From Neomicrococcus aestuarii (GTDB lineage: Bacteria > Actinomycetota > Actinomycetes > Actinomycetales > Micrococcaceae), in contig NZ_JACHDR010000001.1 in the NCBI RefSeq assembly GCF_014201135.1, positions 1,736,001 through 1,800,000 on the forward strand: a DNA stretch of 64,000 nt. Reading direction: 5' to 3'. Shown here piece by piece: positions 34,908 to 43,569 of the stretch. The translations under genes and the position numbers were made by a program. A model generated the notes under the pieces. It worked only from the letters and a program-made list of their open reading frames with translations. It did not search any database and was not told the DNA's origin. How positions within the stretch are numbered: position 1 is the stretch's first letter; the number at the start of each line of letters is the position of its first letter.

Positions 34908-36112
34908 TCTACCTGGACGCCGCGGCCACCACCCCGGTGCGGCGCGAAGTGCTCGAGGCGATGTGGCCATACCTGACCGGGGAATTTGGGAACCCGGCCT
35001 CGCACCACGAACTCGGGGCTCGTGCTTTGGACGGGCTCGACGATGCCCGCGCTCGCGTGGCTTCGGTTTTGGGGTGCAGTCCGTCCGAAGTGGTGTTCAC
35101 CTCTGGTGGAACGGAATCGGACAATCTGGCCATCAAGGGACTCGTGTTGCCGATGGTGGGTCAGGCGCTGAACGCTGGTGGGTCCGGAGCTGTGGACGCA
35201 GGAGCGGGTCAGGTTCACGTTGCGGTGTCCGCGATTGAGCACTCAGCCGTCTTGGAATCGGCGCGATATCTGGAGCGTTGGCACGGCGTTGATGTTTCTG
35301 TGCTGCCCGTGGATTCTTCGGGGGTTGTGAGCGCTGATGCGCTCGAGTCCCGCTTGGTGTCATGGGGCGGAAAAGGCCTTGTCAGCATCATGTATGCCAA
35401 CAACGAGGTAGGAACCGTGCAGGACATCGCGGCCTTGTCCGCGATTGCACACCAGCACGGCGCACTCTTTCATACCGATGCCGTTCAGGCGGCCGGCTGG
35501 TTGCCGTTGAAGGTTTCGGAGCTTGGGGTTGATGCGTTGAGCATTTCGGGGCACAAGCTCGGGGCGCCCAAGGGTTGCGGTGTTTTGTATGTTTCCCGCT
35601 CCGCGCAGATTGAGCCGGTCATGAGCGGTGGCGGCCAAGAACGAGGACTGCGTTCTGGAACCGTGAGCGTGGCCAACGCCGTGGCAATGGCTACTGCGCT
35701 GGAACTCGCCGAATCCGAGCGACTTTCACGCGTTTCGGACATGATCGCCATGCGTGATCGCTTCATTTCGCGCGTCCGCGAGCTGGTGCCCTCGGTGGTT
35801 CTTACTGGACTCGAACCAGCTGAGGGTAACCGTCTGCCGAACAATGTGTCCTTCATCTTCTCTGGCTTCAATGGCGAATCCGTGTTGCTGGAACTCGAAC
35901 GCCGAGGAGTTATCTGCTCGTCCGGCTCAGCCTGCGCGGCCGGATCCACAGACCCAAGTCACGTGCTGATCGCCCTGGGAATCAGCGAAGACGATGCCCG
36001 AACGGTCGTCCGCTTCACTTTGCCCTCAACCATCACCTCCGAAGACCTCGAACGCGCTGCGAACCTGCTCTCGGAGTCGATTGCTCACTTAGCGAATCTG
36101 CGCCAGAAATGA
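34904..36112 (+). CDS. Cysteine desulfurase (NifS/IscS family), NAD-operon associated
   Basis: 402 residues, PLP-dependent. It starts IYLDAAATTPVRREVLEAMW, then GGTESDNLAIKG, MYANNEVGTVQDI, FHTDAVQAAGWL, SISGHKLGAPKG with the PLP Lys, RSGTVSVANAVA, and GVICSSGSACAAGSTDPSHVL with the catalytic Cys. It supplies sulfur from cysteine for Fe-S cluster assembly. As the last gene of nrtR-nadABC, with a 4-bp overlap to nadC, its likely client is the [4Fe-4S] cluster of NadA; this link is known in other bacteria and inferred here. Confidence 0.95.
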   Translation: MIYLDAAATTPVRREVLEAMWPYLTGEFGNPASHHELGARALDGLDDARARVASVLGCSPSEVVFTSGGTESDNLAIKGLVLPMVGQALNAGGSGAVDAGAGQVHVAVSAIEHSAVLESARYLERWHGVDVSVLPVDSSGVVSADALESRLVSWGGKGLVSIMYANNEVGTVQDIAALSAIAHQHGALFHTDAVQAAGWLPLKVSELGVDALSISGHKLGAPKGCGVLYVSRSAQIEPVMSGGGQERGLRSGTVSVANAVAMATALELAESERLSRVSDMIAMRDRFISRVRELVPSVVLTGLEPAEGNRLPNNVSFIFSGFNGESVLLELERRGVICSSGSACAAGSTDPSHVLIALGISEDDARTVVRFTLPSTITSEDLERAANLLSESIAHLANLRQK

Positions 36113-36227
36113 CGAACTTTTCGGGATGAAACGAAAGCTGGTCAAAAGTCTCACCTTTTGTCGAGTCGACGCGTAGTCTCAAAAGAGTAGGGCCAATTCA
36201 TATCCCATCGGCAGCTAGGTGATCTCC

Positions 36228-36365
36228 ATGCAAGTTTGGCAGTACGTGGTCATAGCTATGGCTGTTGTGATCGTTGCCGTTTTGGCGTTGAGTGTCCGCC
36301 AGTTCATCATCGGCTGGAAAACGCCCGTCGAGGAGCGCACTGCGGAGAAGTCCAAAAAACTCTGA
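36228..36365 (+). CDS. 45-residue single-pass membrane protein
   Basis: 45 residues: MQVWQYVVIAMAVVIVAVLA begins a hydrophobic segment to about residue 29, then WKTPVEERTAEKSKKL, a charged cytoplasmic-type tail. AGGTGATCTCC precedes the ATG. It sits between the NAD operon and toxin-antitoxin module 2. Codon use and ribosome-binding site favour a real gene. No family recognised. Confidence 0.55.
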   Translation: MQVWQYVVIAMAVVIVAVLALSVRQFIIGWKTPVEERTAEKSKKL

Positions 36366-36414
36366 TCTCACGCGTTTTTGGGACGGACGGAAACCAGCTA
36401 TGTTGGGATATAAA

Positions 36415-36439
36415 CTGTGATTTAGTATGTGATTCACAG
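36415..36439. promoter_or_regulatory. Candidate operator of toxin-antitoxin module 2
   Basis: CTGTGA (36415-36420) and TCACAG (36434-36439) form perfect 6-bp arms 13 bases apart, 46 bases before the antitoxin start, in AT-rich sequence. Xre-type antitoxins usually repress their own promoters. Confidence 0.45.
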
Positions 36440-36484
36440 GTTATTTTACTGGTGATTGATCGCTAGAGCGGCCATAATTGGCGT

Positions 36485-36871
36485 ATGGGACAGACCGCTT
36501 CACCTGGAATCAACGCGTATCAAAATTCTATTCGCCTGGAATTCCCTGAGCTCATGCAAGAACTCACCAAGATCTTGGGTGCGAAACTCGTCGCGTACAT
36601 AGGGAACGTGCGCGAGACTCGGGCGGTACGAGAGTGGTGTGAAGGCAAAAGGGTGCCGTCGCAGGCCACCCAAGCCTCAATGCGTTTCACATACCACGTG
36701 GCCGAATTGGTGCGTGAAAGCAACGGTGAACGCATTACTCAGAACTGGTTTCAGGGAATGAACCCGCATCTTCAAGATCAGGCACCCGCACGGCTCATCA
36801 GAGAAGGCGCTACGGCCGAGAGAGAGCGTGACATCTTAGACGCCGCCCGAGCGTTTGCGCGTCTCGGATGA
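36485..36871 (+). CDS. Xre/MbcA/ParS-type antitoxin (DUF2384), module 2
   Basis: 128 residues. The N-terminal part has helices with MQELTKILGAKLVAYIGNVR and a possible HTH (TRAVREWCEGKRVPSQATQA). The C-terminal DUF2384 domain is ITQNWFQGMNPHLQDQAPA followed by RLIREGATAERERDILDAARAFA. The WFxGMNPxLxDxxP core is shared with module 1's antitoxin, but the rest differs, so this is a paralogue from a different lineage and not a recent duplicate. The stop overlaps the toxin start by 4 bp. Confidence 0.87.
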   Translation: MGQTASPGINAYQNSIRLEFPELMQELTKILGAKLVAYIGNVRETRAVREWCEGKRVPSQATQASMRFTYHVAELVRESNGERITQNWFQGMNPHLQDQAPARLIREGATAERERDILDAARAFARLG

Positions 36872-37581
36872 AGATCGTGATGGCCCAAGGGTGGGTATGG
36901 AGGGTTGGCTTTCCGCCGGAACCTTGGGCCTGGGCCGGATGGCGATGGGCTGGATCGGAAGGTCGGTTTAACGGGCGCTGGGATTCTTTGACTGCCAAGC
37001 TTTATCGAACTGTCTACGCTGGCGAAAGCTTGTACGCGTGTTTCGTAGAGCTCCTTGCACCCCTGAGGCCCGACGAATTCTTGGCGGAAGAACTTGATGA
37101 GATTCTTGAAAATGAAGAGGACGCCAAAGAATGGCCCACTGTAACCCCCGGTCATATAGACATCGACGAATGGTGTGGCAAGAGACTTGCAGGGTCAGCT
37201 CAGCTGGCCGGAAGATTTGTTGATATCACCGCCTCGGCAACTGTTGCTGAACTTTACTCACACTTCATAGAACAAGCGCGGGTAATTCACGGGTTGAAAG
37301 ATTTTGACGCCTCAGCGTTGAAGAACCCGGAACAGCGGTCTCTGACTCAATCAGTCTCCGAGTTTCTGTGGAAGAAGTCTGAGAAAGGCACGTCTAACTT
37401 TTGCGACGGTATTAATTTCCGTTCGCGGCACGGTGACGATTTAGTTTTATGGGCGATATTCGAACGTCCCGAGGACGGTGAACGCAGCCGGTTGGTAACC
37501 GACATTCAGACAGTTCCAGTGGACCGGGAAATGCCTGAATTAGTCGCGGCAATCAAGCAATTGGGGCTTATTACTGTCTAG
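36868..37581 (+). CDS. RES-domain toxin (NAD+-consuming family), module 2
   Basis: 237 residues from ATG at 36868 (ATGA overlap with the antitoxin). RES features: WVWRVGFPPEPWAWAGW, GRFNGRWDSLTAKLYRTVYAG, SLYACFVELLAPLRP with Glu-61, FVDITAS, and GINFRSRHGDDLVLWAIFE with the conserved Ser/Arg. The family degrades NAD+; activity is inferred. Longer and more typical than module 1's toxin (the GRFN motif is intact). Its base composition is lower in GC than the NAD operon, which suggests separate acquisition. Confidence 0.9.
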   Translation: MKIVMAQGWVWRVGFPPEPWAWAGWRWAGSEGRFNGRWDSLTAKLYRTVYAGESLYACFVELLAPLRPDEFLAEELDEILENEEDAKEWPTVTPGHIDIDEWCGKRLAGSAQLAGRFVDITASATVAELYSHFIEQARVIHGLKDFDASALKNPEQRSLTQSVSEFLWKKSEKGTSNFCDGINFRSRHGDDLVLWAIFERPEDGERSRLVTDIQTVPVDREMPELVAAIKQLGLITV

Positions 37582-37614
37582 TCTGGATCAATCTCTAGCT
37601 GTCTTAGTCGCCAG

Positions 37615-38043
37615 CTACTGTGCCTCGTTACCCTCGGCCCAGGCGCTCATGTCCATGTAGACGATTTCCCACACGTGCCCGTCCGGATCCACGATCGCGG
37701 CCGAGTACATGCCGGGCGCGTCAGCCTTCGCCGGCCGATAAATAGCGCCGCCGTTAGCCGTTGCGTTGGCGACGAACTGGTCCACCTCTGCCTCTGACTC
37801 GGCCGAGATAGCGTTGAGCATCTGCTTGGTGCCCTCACCGAAGGACGCTTTGTCCCCGTTGACAAGGAACGAGTTGTAGAAGTCCTCGTTGAGGGACATC
37901 ACCAAGATTTGCTCCGAAAGCTTCCACGAGGTGGCGTTCTCGTGAGAGAACATCTCATTCTTCTCAAAGCCGAGCGCTGCGTAGAACGCATCCGTCGCCG
38001 CTGCGTCGCGGCGTGGGAGGTTCACAAAAATCATGCGGTCCAT
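37615..38043 (-). CDS. VOC-superfamily (glyoxalase/bleomycin-resistance-like) protein
   Basis: 142 residues. It opens MDRMIFVNLPRRDAAATDAFYAALGF, the VOC fold's first module, and closes with GMYSAAIVDPDGHVWEIVYMDMS, where the Glu is a typical metal ligand. This variant resembles the PhnB/YP_-type lactoylglutathione lyase relatives in actinobacteria; no substrate can be assigned. The ATG at 38043 has AAAGGTGACGACC before it. The longer upstream frame runs into non-coding sequence. Confidence 0.9.
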   Translation of the reverse strand: MDRMIFVNLPRRDAAATDAFYAALGFEKNEMFSHENATSWKLSEQILVMSLNEDFYNSFLVNGDKASFGEGTKQMLNAISAESEAEVDQFVANATANGGAIYRPAKADAPGMYSAAIVDPDGHVWEIVYMDMSAWAEGNEAQ

Positions 38044-38261
38044 GGTCGTCACCTTTACTTCTTCATCGATGGTGGGTGCACGCTCGAGTCTTCCACTCGG
38101 ATGGGACGGTGGGAAGAGGCGTGAAGCTGAGTTCCAGCGGCTAGGCGTAGCTCGTGTTGCGTGATCGTCGGTGCGGAGACGACGATCATGCAACTGCAGC
38201 TACATGTGGATTGTGGGCGGCCCCTTCGAGGGGCCCGGAAGCGCTGTTCGGCGCAACATTC

Positions 38262-38278
38262 AGTACGACGACGCAGCC
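38262..38278. repeat. Intergenic copy of the 'TACGACGACGC' repeat
   Basis: AGTACGACGACGCAGCC, full core plus GCAGC, in the gap between the VOC and soxG genes. Confidence 0.75.
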
Positions 38279-38425
38279 CTTGCGGCAGGTGCGCCGGGCC
38301 GTGTGGCCGGTGGTCATGCAACGTTCAATACGTGGACGCAAGGATTGCTACGAAGAGGCGACTGGCACAGGCGAATGGCGAGGCTCCATGCGACAGATTT
38401 ACGTGGCCGAGGCGAAAAGGGCATG

Positions 38426-38464
38426 AAAAGGGGACGCGCGCACCCCACAGCAACACGCGTCCCC
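38426..38464 (-). terminator. Rho-independent terminator of the sarcosine oxidase operon
   Basis: On the minus strand GGGGACGCG and CGCGTCCCC (38456-38464 and 38430-38438) form a 9-bp stem, followed by TTTT. It starts 22 bases after the soxG stop. Confidence 0.8.
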
Positions 38465-38485
38465 CGGTTTCAGGAGTGAGAAGCG

Positions 38486-39121
38486 CTAGTTCGCGTACTC
38501 ACGCATTCCATCGAGCAACCAACCGGCGATGTGCACGGTGAAAGATGCTCGGGGGAGGACCTGCCAGGTGTTCTCTTCCGTACGGGAGAGGATGATGCCC
38601 GTGTTTTCCAACAGCGTCTGGACGGTGTAGCCCACTGGGAAGACGGACGGGTGGAGGTCCAGCTGGATGGTCTTTTCGAGAACGTCGCGAGCGAATTCAC
38701 CCGAGAGCTCCAAGATGGTGCGGTTGGCCGAGAGGTCAAGCACCTGACCGGACAAGGAACCCAACGCGGTTTCCAAACGAGAGAACAACAGTTCCTCGCC
38801 AGGAGCGGCATCGGGGGCAATGACCAAGAACTCGTCAGGGGAAAGCCACACCACGGAACCTCCAGCTGGGAGAGCCACGCGAGCGCCAACAGTGGTGGGC
38901 AAAGCGGCACCGAGGACGGCCTCCAAAGCCGAGCGTGCGTCGTCGTCCTTCGCGCGGAGCCCTACGAGCTGAGCAAAAGGCACCTCCTTGAGGGAAACTG
39001 CCTCAGAAGAACCTTCTGACAACCGCTGCGCCAAGTGAGCCGCTGGGCTCACGCGGAACGCGAGCACCTCAGCGGATGGCTGGACCTGGTGTGGTGCGAG
39101 GGAAAGGGTGTTAGCCGTCAC
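38486..39121 (-). CDS. soxG: Heterotetrameric sarcosine oxidase gamma subunit
   Basis: 211 residues. SoxG-type features: LREVPFAQ-like segment SLKEVPFAQLVGLRAK, VVWLSPDEFLVI, LEL-type SANRTILELSG, LDLHPSVFPVG and ILSRTEENTWQVLPRASFTVHIAGWLLDG. It is a structural subunit of the cytoplasmic enzyme converting sarcosine to glycine. The GTG at 39121 overlaps soxA by 11 bases and has AAGGAGCTCGCC before it; the longer frame upstream is soxA in another frame. It is the last gene of the operon. Confidence 0.9.
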   Translation of the reverse strand: MTANTLSLAPHQVQPSAEVLAFRVSPAAHLAQRLSEGSSEAVSLKEVPFAQLVGLRAKDDDARSALEAVLGAALPTTVGARVALPAGGSVVWLSPDEFLVIAPDAAPGEELLFSRLETALGSLSGQVLDLSANRTILELSGEFARDVLEKTIQLDLHPSVFPVGYTVQTLLENTGIILSRTEENTWQVLPRASFTVHIAGWLLDGMREYAN

Positions 39122-42023
39122 GGCGAGCTCCTTCAGGGTCGAAGAGAACGGTATTGCCAACTTCGACGCCTGCGAAGCGGCCATCGAACGATGCCACCAA
39201 CTGAGTACCAATCAGGTTGAGACCGTCCTTGAGCAGCGCCAAGCCGAAGGTTCGGCCGAGTGCTTGGGAATCGTAGGAAGAGGTCACGTGACCCACCATC
39301 GGGATCGGCGCGGACGGAAGCCCGGTGCCGTCGTAGGAGCCAAGATCTTCCTTGCGGACAATCTGCGTGCCTTCTGGCAAGCGCAAGGTCTTGTCCACAG
39401 GGAGCACGGAAACCCACTGCTTGCGCACGTGGTCCGTGTGGGAGAGGCGAGCGAAGGATCGTTTTCCAACGAATTCCTTGTTCTTGCCAATGATCCATTC
39501 CATGTTCAAGTCCTGCGGGGTGACGGTGCCGTCGGTGTCCTGCCCAACAATCGGGTATGCCTTTTCGGCGCGCAGCACGTGCATGGTCTCGGTGCCGTAC
39601 GGGGTGATGTTGAATTCCTCGCCGGCAGCGACGATGTCCTCCCACACCTTGAGCCCGTACGTGGTGGGCACGTTGACTTCGTAGGCGAGTTCGCCGGAGA
39701 ACGTGATGCGGCAAATGCGGGCCGGGATGCCGCTCGCCAGGACGGTTTCACGGAACTCCATGAAGCCGAAGCCTTCCTTGGAGACGTCGAGTCCTGGGGC
39801 GAGCTTGGCGATGACCTCGCGGGACTTCGGTCCCACCACGGCGGTAGTTGCCCACTGCTCGGTGACGGAGCTGAAGAAGACGTCCAGTTCTGGCCATTCG
39901 GTCTGGGACCACTCCTCGAGCCAGTCCAGGACCTTCGCGGCGCCGCCCGTGGTGGTGGTCATGAAGAAGCGGTCTTCGGCCAGGCGCAGGGTCACGCCGT
40001 CGTCAAAGATCATGCCGTCAGGGGAGCACATGATGCCGTAGCGGGCCTTGCCGACGGGCAGCTTGAGGAACGGGTTGGTATACATGCGGTTGAGGAATTC
40101 GGCCGCATCCTTGCCGCGGATCTCGATCTTGCCGAGGGTGGAGGCGTCCATCATGGCCACGGATTCGCGGGCTGCGATGCATTCGCGCGCCACGGCCTGG
40201 TCCATGTCTTCGTTGCCCTGCGGGTAGAACCATGGGCGCTTCCACTGTCCTACGTCCTCGAACTTGGCGCCGTGGGCCACGTGCCACGAGTGGGCGGCGG
40301 TGGTGCGGGCGGGGTCGTAGAGTTCGCCGATGCTGCGGCCCGCGAGGGCTGCGAATGCCACTGGGGTGAACGGTGCGCGGAACGTGGTGGTTCCGAAGAG
40401 GCCTGGTGCCACTGGCTTTGGCTTGGCTTCGGTTGCTTCGCCGCCGTCGTTGATGAGTCCGGATTCGGCGCCACCGGAGGCGTCCTGTCCGGGCTGACCT
40501 GCGGCGATAGCGCGAGCGTCCTCGCCCTTGAGCAAACGGGTCAGGATGCCGATGGTGTTGACGCCACCGATCTTGCCCTGATCCACGCCCGTGGAAATCG
40601 AGGTGTAACGCTTGACGTGCTCGATAGATCGCATGCCCGCGCCGGTTGCGCGCAGGATGTCCTTGGCGGTGTTGTCGCGCTGCGGATCCACGAAGTGTTG
40701 GTCCCATTCGCCGTTTGGCGCGGCCACACTCCACAGTTGGAGGGTGGTGCCGGCGATGCGGATGCGGTCTTCAATGGAGGACGACGACGCAGCTTCCGTT
40801 TCGCCCGCTGCTTTACCTTCGGCGATGCTCGCTTCGAGCGAGTAGGTGCCGTTGACGGAGCCAGCGAGGGTCTGGTTCTTGACGGTTGGTTCTGGGATGA
40901 AGCCGGCGAGCTCGTTGTTCCAGTGCATGACGCCCTGGCGCTGGCTGTGCAGGTTGACCGTGGGGCTCCAACCGCCGGAGACGGCTACGAGGTCTGCTGA
41001 AACTTCGCGGGTTTCGCCCGTGATGTCGCCGAGCTCGTTGATCGGGGCGATGGTCACGGAGGTCACGCGGTCACCGTTGGAGGTCACGTCCACCACGGCT
41101 TCGCCGTTGCGGGCGTCCACTACCGTGACGGTAGCGCCGGCCGCTTCGAGCGCACGAACCGTTGCCTGAGCGGAATCGTTGGTGGTGAAGACCACCGCGT
41201 TCTTGCCCGGAAGGACGCCGTAGCGGTTGATGTAGGTGCGCACCGCGGAGGCGAGCATGACGCCGGGGACGTCATTGTTTGCGAACACGATCTGGCGTTC
41301 CATAGCGCCCACCGCGAGCACCACGCGCTTGGCGGTGATGTGCCACAAGCGCTGACGGGATGCGTTGGGGTTGGTGGCGACGCGCTTTTCGAGGGCGATC
41401 ACATAGTTGTTGTCATAGGAGCCGAACGCCGACGTACGGGTCAGCACCGTGACGTTTGCGGCTGCTTCAAGTTCGGCAGAAACGGTTGCAAGGTAGTCAG
41501 CGGCGGACTGGCCGTTGACGGTCTCATCAGCGTTAGCCGAGAGGAGATCGCCACCGAGGGCGAAGTCCTGCTCGAGGATCATGACGCGCTGGCCGGTCTT
41601 CGCTGCGGCACTCGCAGCGGCGAGGCCCGCAGGTCCGGCACCGATCACGAGGACGTCGGTGAAGACATGCTTCTTGTCATACTCGGCGGTGTCTTTGCGC
41701 TGATCCAAAGTGCCGATGCCGTCCTGGAACAACAGCTCCATGCCGTCTTCAAGCTCGAGGCTGGTGGCTGGGATCATCGATTCGTTGTGGCTGCCCTTGA
41801 CCATGACGAAGGCGTTGGGTTCTTCCACGCCTGCTGAGAGGACGCCGCGAGGGCGACCCAAGTAGATCGAGTTGCCTACGCGAATGTTGCCGGAGGCGAG
41901 GAACGCGGACGCTGCCGTATCTCCGGCGAAACCGGTGAAAGACTGGCCGTCAATGGTGAAGGAGAGGGCAGCGTCACGGTTGACGACGCCGCCGCTTGCC
42001 AAGCGGTTGTTCTGAGCGGTCAT
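39111..42023 (-). CDS. soxA: Heterotetrameric sarcosine oxidase alpha subunit
   Basis: 970 residues. The N-terminal part has a 2Fe-2S-like fold (SFTIDGQSFTGFAGDTAASAFLASG), then an NAD-binding region with DVLVIGAGPAGLAAASAAAKTG. The C-terminal half is the folate-binding aminomethyltransferase domain (KIEIRGKDAAEFLNRMYTN, FDDGVTLRLAEDRFFM, GELAYEVNVP, MEWIIGKNKEFVGKRSF). It takes the methyl carbon to tetrahydrofolate as 5,10-methylene-THF. CAGGAGCCTGAC precedes the ATG at 42023. A repeat copy at 40779-40798 is read EAASSSS in a linker. Confidence 0.96.
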   Translation of the reverse strand: MTAQNNRLASGGVVNRDAALSFTIDGQSFTGFAGDTAASAFLASGNIRVGNSIYLGRPRGVLSAGVEEPNAFVMVKGSHNESMIPATSLELEDGMELLFQDGIGTLDQRKDTAEYDKKHVFTDVLVIGAGPAGLAAASAAAKTGQRVMILEQDFALGGDLLSANADETVNGQSAADYLATVSAELEAAANVTVLTRTSAFGSYDNNYVIALEKRVATNPNASRQRLWHITAKRVVLAVGAMERQIVFANNDVPGVMLASAVRTYINRYGVLPGKNAVVFTTNDSAQATVRALEAAGATVTVVDARNGEAVVDVTSNGDRVTSVTIAPINELGDITGETREVSADLVAVSGGWSPTVNLHSQRQGVMHWNNELAGFIPEPTVKNQTLAGSVNGTYSLEASIAEGKAAGETEAASSSSIEDRIRIAGTTLQLWSVAAPNGEWDQHFVDPQRDNTAKDILRATGAGMRSIEHVKRYTSISTGVDQGKIGGVNTIGILTRLLKGEDARAIAAGQPGQDASGGAESGLINDGGEATEAKPKPVAPGLFGTTTFRAPFTPVAFAALAGRSIGELYDPARTTAAHSWHVAHGAKFEDVGQWKRPWFYPQGNEDMDQAVARECIAARESVAMMDASTLGKIEIRGKDAAEFLNRMYTNPFLKLPVGKARYGIMCSPDGMIFDDGVTLRLAEDRFFMTTTTGGAAKVLDWLEEWSQTEWPELDVFFSSVTEQWATTAVVGPKSREVIAKLAPGLDVSKEGFGFMEFRETVLASGIPARICRITFSGELAYEVNVPTTYGLKVWEDIVAAGEEFNITPYGTETMHVLRAEKAYPIVGQDTDGTVTPQDLNMEWIIGKNKEFVGKRSFARLSHTDHVRKQWVSVLPVDKTLRLPEGTQIVRKEDLGSYDGTGLPSAPIPMVGHVTSSYDSQALGRTFGLALLKDGLNLIGTQLVASFDGRFAGVEVGNTVLFDPEGARRDG
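40779..40798. repeat. Copy of the 'TACGACGACGC' repeat inside soxA
   Basis: GGACGACGACGCAGCTTCCG. It is read EAASSSS on the minus strand, a different frame from the YDDAA copies. It shares GACGACGACGCAGCTTCCG almost exactly with the copy at 12601. Confidence 0.55.
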
Positions 42024-42024
42024 G

Positions 42025-42315
42025 TCAGGCTCCTGCAGAGGTAGAAGTGGGGCGAGATTCTCCGGCCTTGTACGTCGCGGAGATCTCATACGTGCGAGTG
42101 TCGCGAATCGCGTTGAACCACTTGCGGCAGCCAGCGGAGTGGCTCCAGCGTTCGGCGTATTCGCCCTTGGGGTTCTCGCGGTAGAACAGGTACTCGGCCC
42201 ATTCTTTGTCGCTCAGCGCGTAGGGATCTTCGGGGTAGGCAACGTGTGCCTGTCCGCCGTAGTGGAATTCCGTTTCATTGCGTGGCCCACAGAATGGGCA
42301 CTCGATGATCAGCAT
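42025..42315 (-). CDS. soxD: Heterotetrameric sarcosine oxidase delta subunit
   Basis: 96 residues, the usual small size. It has LIIECPFCGPRNETEFHYGG, YLFYRENPKG and ERWSHSAGCRKWFNAIRDT. The three Cys and a His bind the structural zinc. It lies between soxB (31 bases) and soxA (1 base). CAGGAGCAATC precedes the ATG. Confidence 0.95.
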   Translation of the reverse strand: MLIIECPFCGPRNETEFHYGGQAHVAYPEDPYALSDKEWAEYLFYRENPKGEYAERWSHSAGCRKWFNAIRDTRTYEISATYKAGESRPTSTSAGA

Positions 42316-42346
42316 GATTGCTCCTGTTAATCCTTAGTAGTGACCA

Positions 42347-43567
42347 CTAGTGGGCGACGGCGGCTGCGCCGTGTTCGTCGATGAGGGCTCCGGTCTCGAA
42401 ACGCTCGAGGCCAAACGCGGAGTTCGTCTCGTGAGCCGAATCGTTCGCGATGGTGTGCGCGTACGCCCAACCCGCGCCAGGTACACCCTTGAAGCCGCCG
42501 GTGCCCCAGCCGCAGTTGATGTACATGTTGTCCACCGGCGTCTTGCCCATGATCGGCGAAGCGTCCATGGTGACGTCCACGATTCCGCCCCAGGTGCGCA
42601 ACAAGTGAGCGCGAGCGAAGGCCGGGAACAGCTCCACAGCAGCGGACATCTGGTGTTCGATCACGTGGAAGGAACCGCGCTGGCCGTAACCGTTGAAGGT
42701 ATCAACGCCAGCACCCATGACGAGTTCGCCCTTGTGAGCTTGGGAGACGTAGACGTGCACGTGGTTGGACATCACCACGGTGGGGTGAATGATCTCGTGC
42801 AGTTCGGAGACCAGTGCCTGGAGTGGGTGGGACTGGATTGGAACGCGGAAGCCTGCCATGTCAGCCAACACCGAGGTGTGGCCGGCTGCGGCAAGAGCCA
42901 CCTTGCCGGCGTTGATGGTGCCGCGGGTGGTCTTCACGCCGGTGATCTTGTTGCCGTCTTTGACAAAGCCGGTGACTTCGCAGTTCTGGATGAGGTCTAC
43001 ACCGAGTTCGGACGCGCGGCGAGCGTAGCCCCAGGCCACCCAGTCGTGCTTCGCGATGCCAGCGCGTGGCTGGTAGGTTCCGCCCATGACGGGGTAGCGG
43101 ATGTCATCGTTGATGTTGATGATGGGGCACAGTTCCTTGACCTGCTTAGGGTCAATCCACTCTGCATCGATGCCGTTGAGGCGGTTGGCCTCCACACGAC
43201 GCACCGATTCGCGAACGTCCTGAAGAGTGTGCGCGAGGTTCATGACGCCGCGCTGGGAGAAGAACATGTTGTAGCCGAGTTCTTCTTCGAGGCCTTCCCA
43301 TAGCTTGAGAGAGTGCTCGTAGATCGCTGCCGATTCATCCCACAAGTAGTTTGAGCGAATGATGGTGGTGTTGCGGGCCATGTTGCCGCCAGCGAGCCAG
43401 CCCTTTTCGAGGACGGCCACGTTGGTGATGCCGTGGTTCTTGGCTAGGTAGTAAGCAGTTGCAATGCCGTGTCCGCCGCCACCAATGATGATGACGTCGT
43501 AGCTCTTCTTTGGCTCAGGGTTGCTCCACAAGAAGTCCGGGTGTTCCGGAAGATGACGCTGATCCAT
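42347..43567 (-). CDS. soxB: Heterotetrameric sarcosine oxidase beta subunit
   Basis: 406 residues. The flavoprotein subunit: [24 protein letters not shown] (FAD loop), [46 protein letters not shown] and, at the end, [23 protein letters not shown]. It binds FAD and a covalent FMN through a His; the His in AKHDWVAWG is the likely site. It oxidises sarcosine. It starts 2 bases after glyA. Confidence 0.96.
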   Translation of the reverse strand: MDQRHLPEHPDFLWSNPEPKKSYDVIIIGGGGHGIATAYYLAKNHGITNVAVLEKGWLAGGNMARNTTIIRSNYLWDESAAIYEHSLKLWEGLEEELGYNMFFSQRGVMNLAHTLQDVRESVRRVEANRLNGIDAEWIDPKQVKELCPIININDDIRYPVMGGTYQPRAGIAKHDWVAWGYARRASELGVDLIQNCEVTGFVKDGNKITGVKTTRGTINAGKVALAAAGHTSVLADMAGFRVPIQSHPLQALVSELHEIIHPTVVMSNHVHVYVSQAHKGELVMGAGVDTFNGYGQRGSFHVIEHQMSAAVELFPAFARAHLLRTWGGIVDVTMDASPIMGKTPVDNMYINCGWGTGGFKGVPGAGWAYAHTIANDSAHETNSAFGLERFETGALIDEHGAAAVAH

Positions 43568-43569
43568 CT

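Larger units (their letters stand above)
38044..38485. other. Intergenic region between the VOC gene and soxG
   Basis: 442 bases with no convincing gene; several short frames overlap but none has family features. It holds a GGCCCC-TTCGA-GGGGCC hairpin (38219-38235), a repeat copy at 38262-38278 and the sox operon terminator (38426-38464). The sequence at 38280-38400 shows no recognised element. Confidence 0.6.

Noticed and set aside
38219-38235. GGCCCC-TTCGA-GGGGCC hairpin as a terminator
   Set aside because: There is no T-run on either side and no gene ends close by; the real sox terminator is at 38426-38464.
39108-41000. Plus-strand open frame of 630 codons opposite soxA
   Set aside because: It is a shadow of soxA; its composition is antisense-like and there is no ribosome-binding site.
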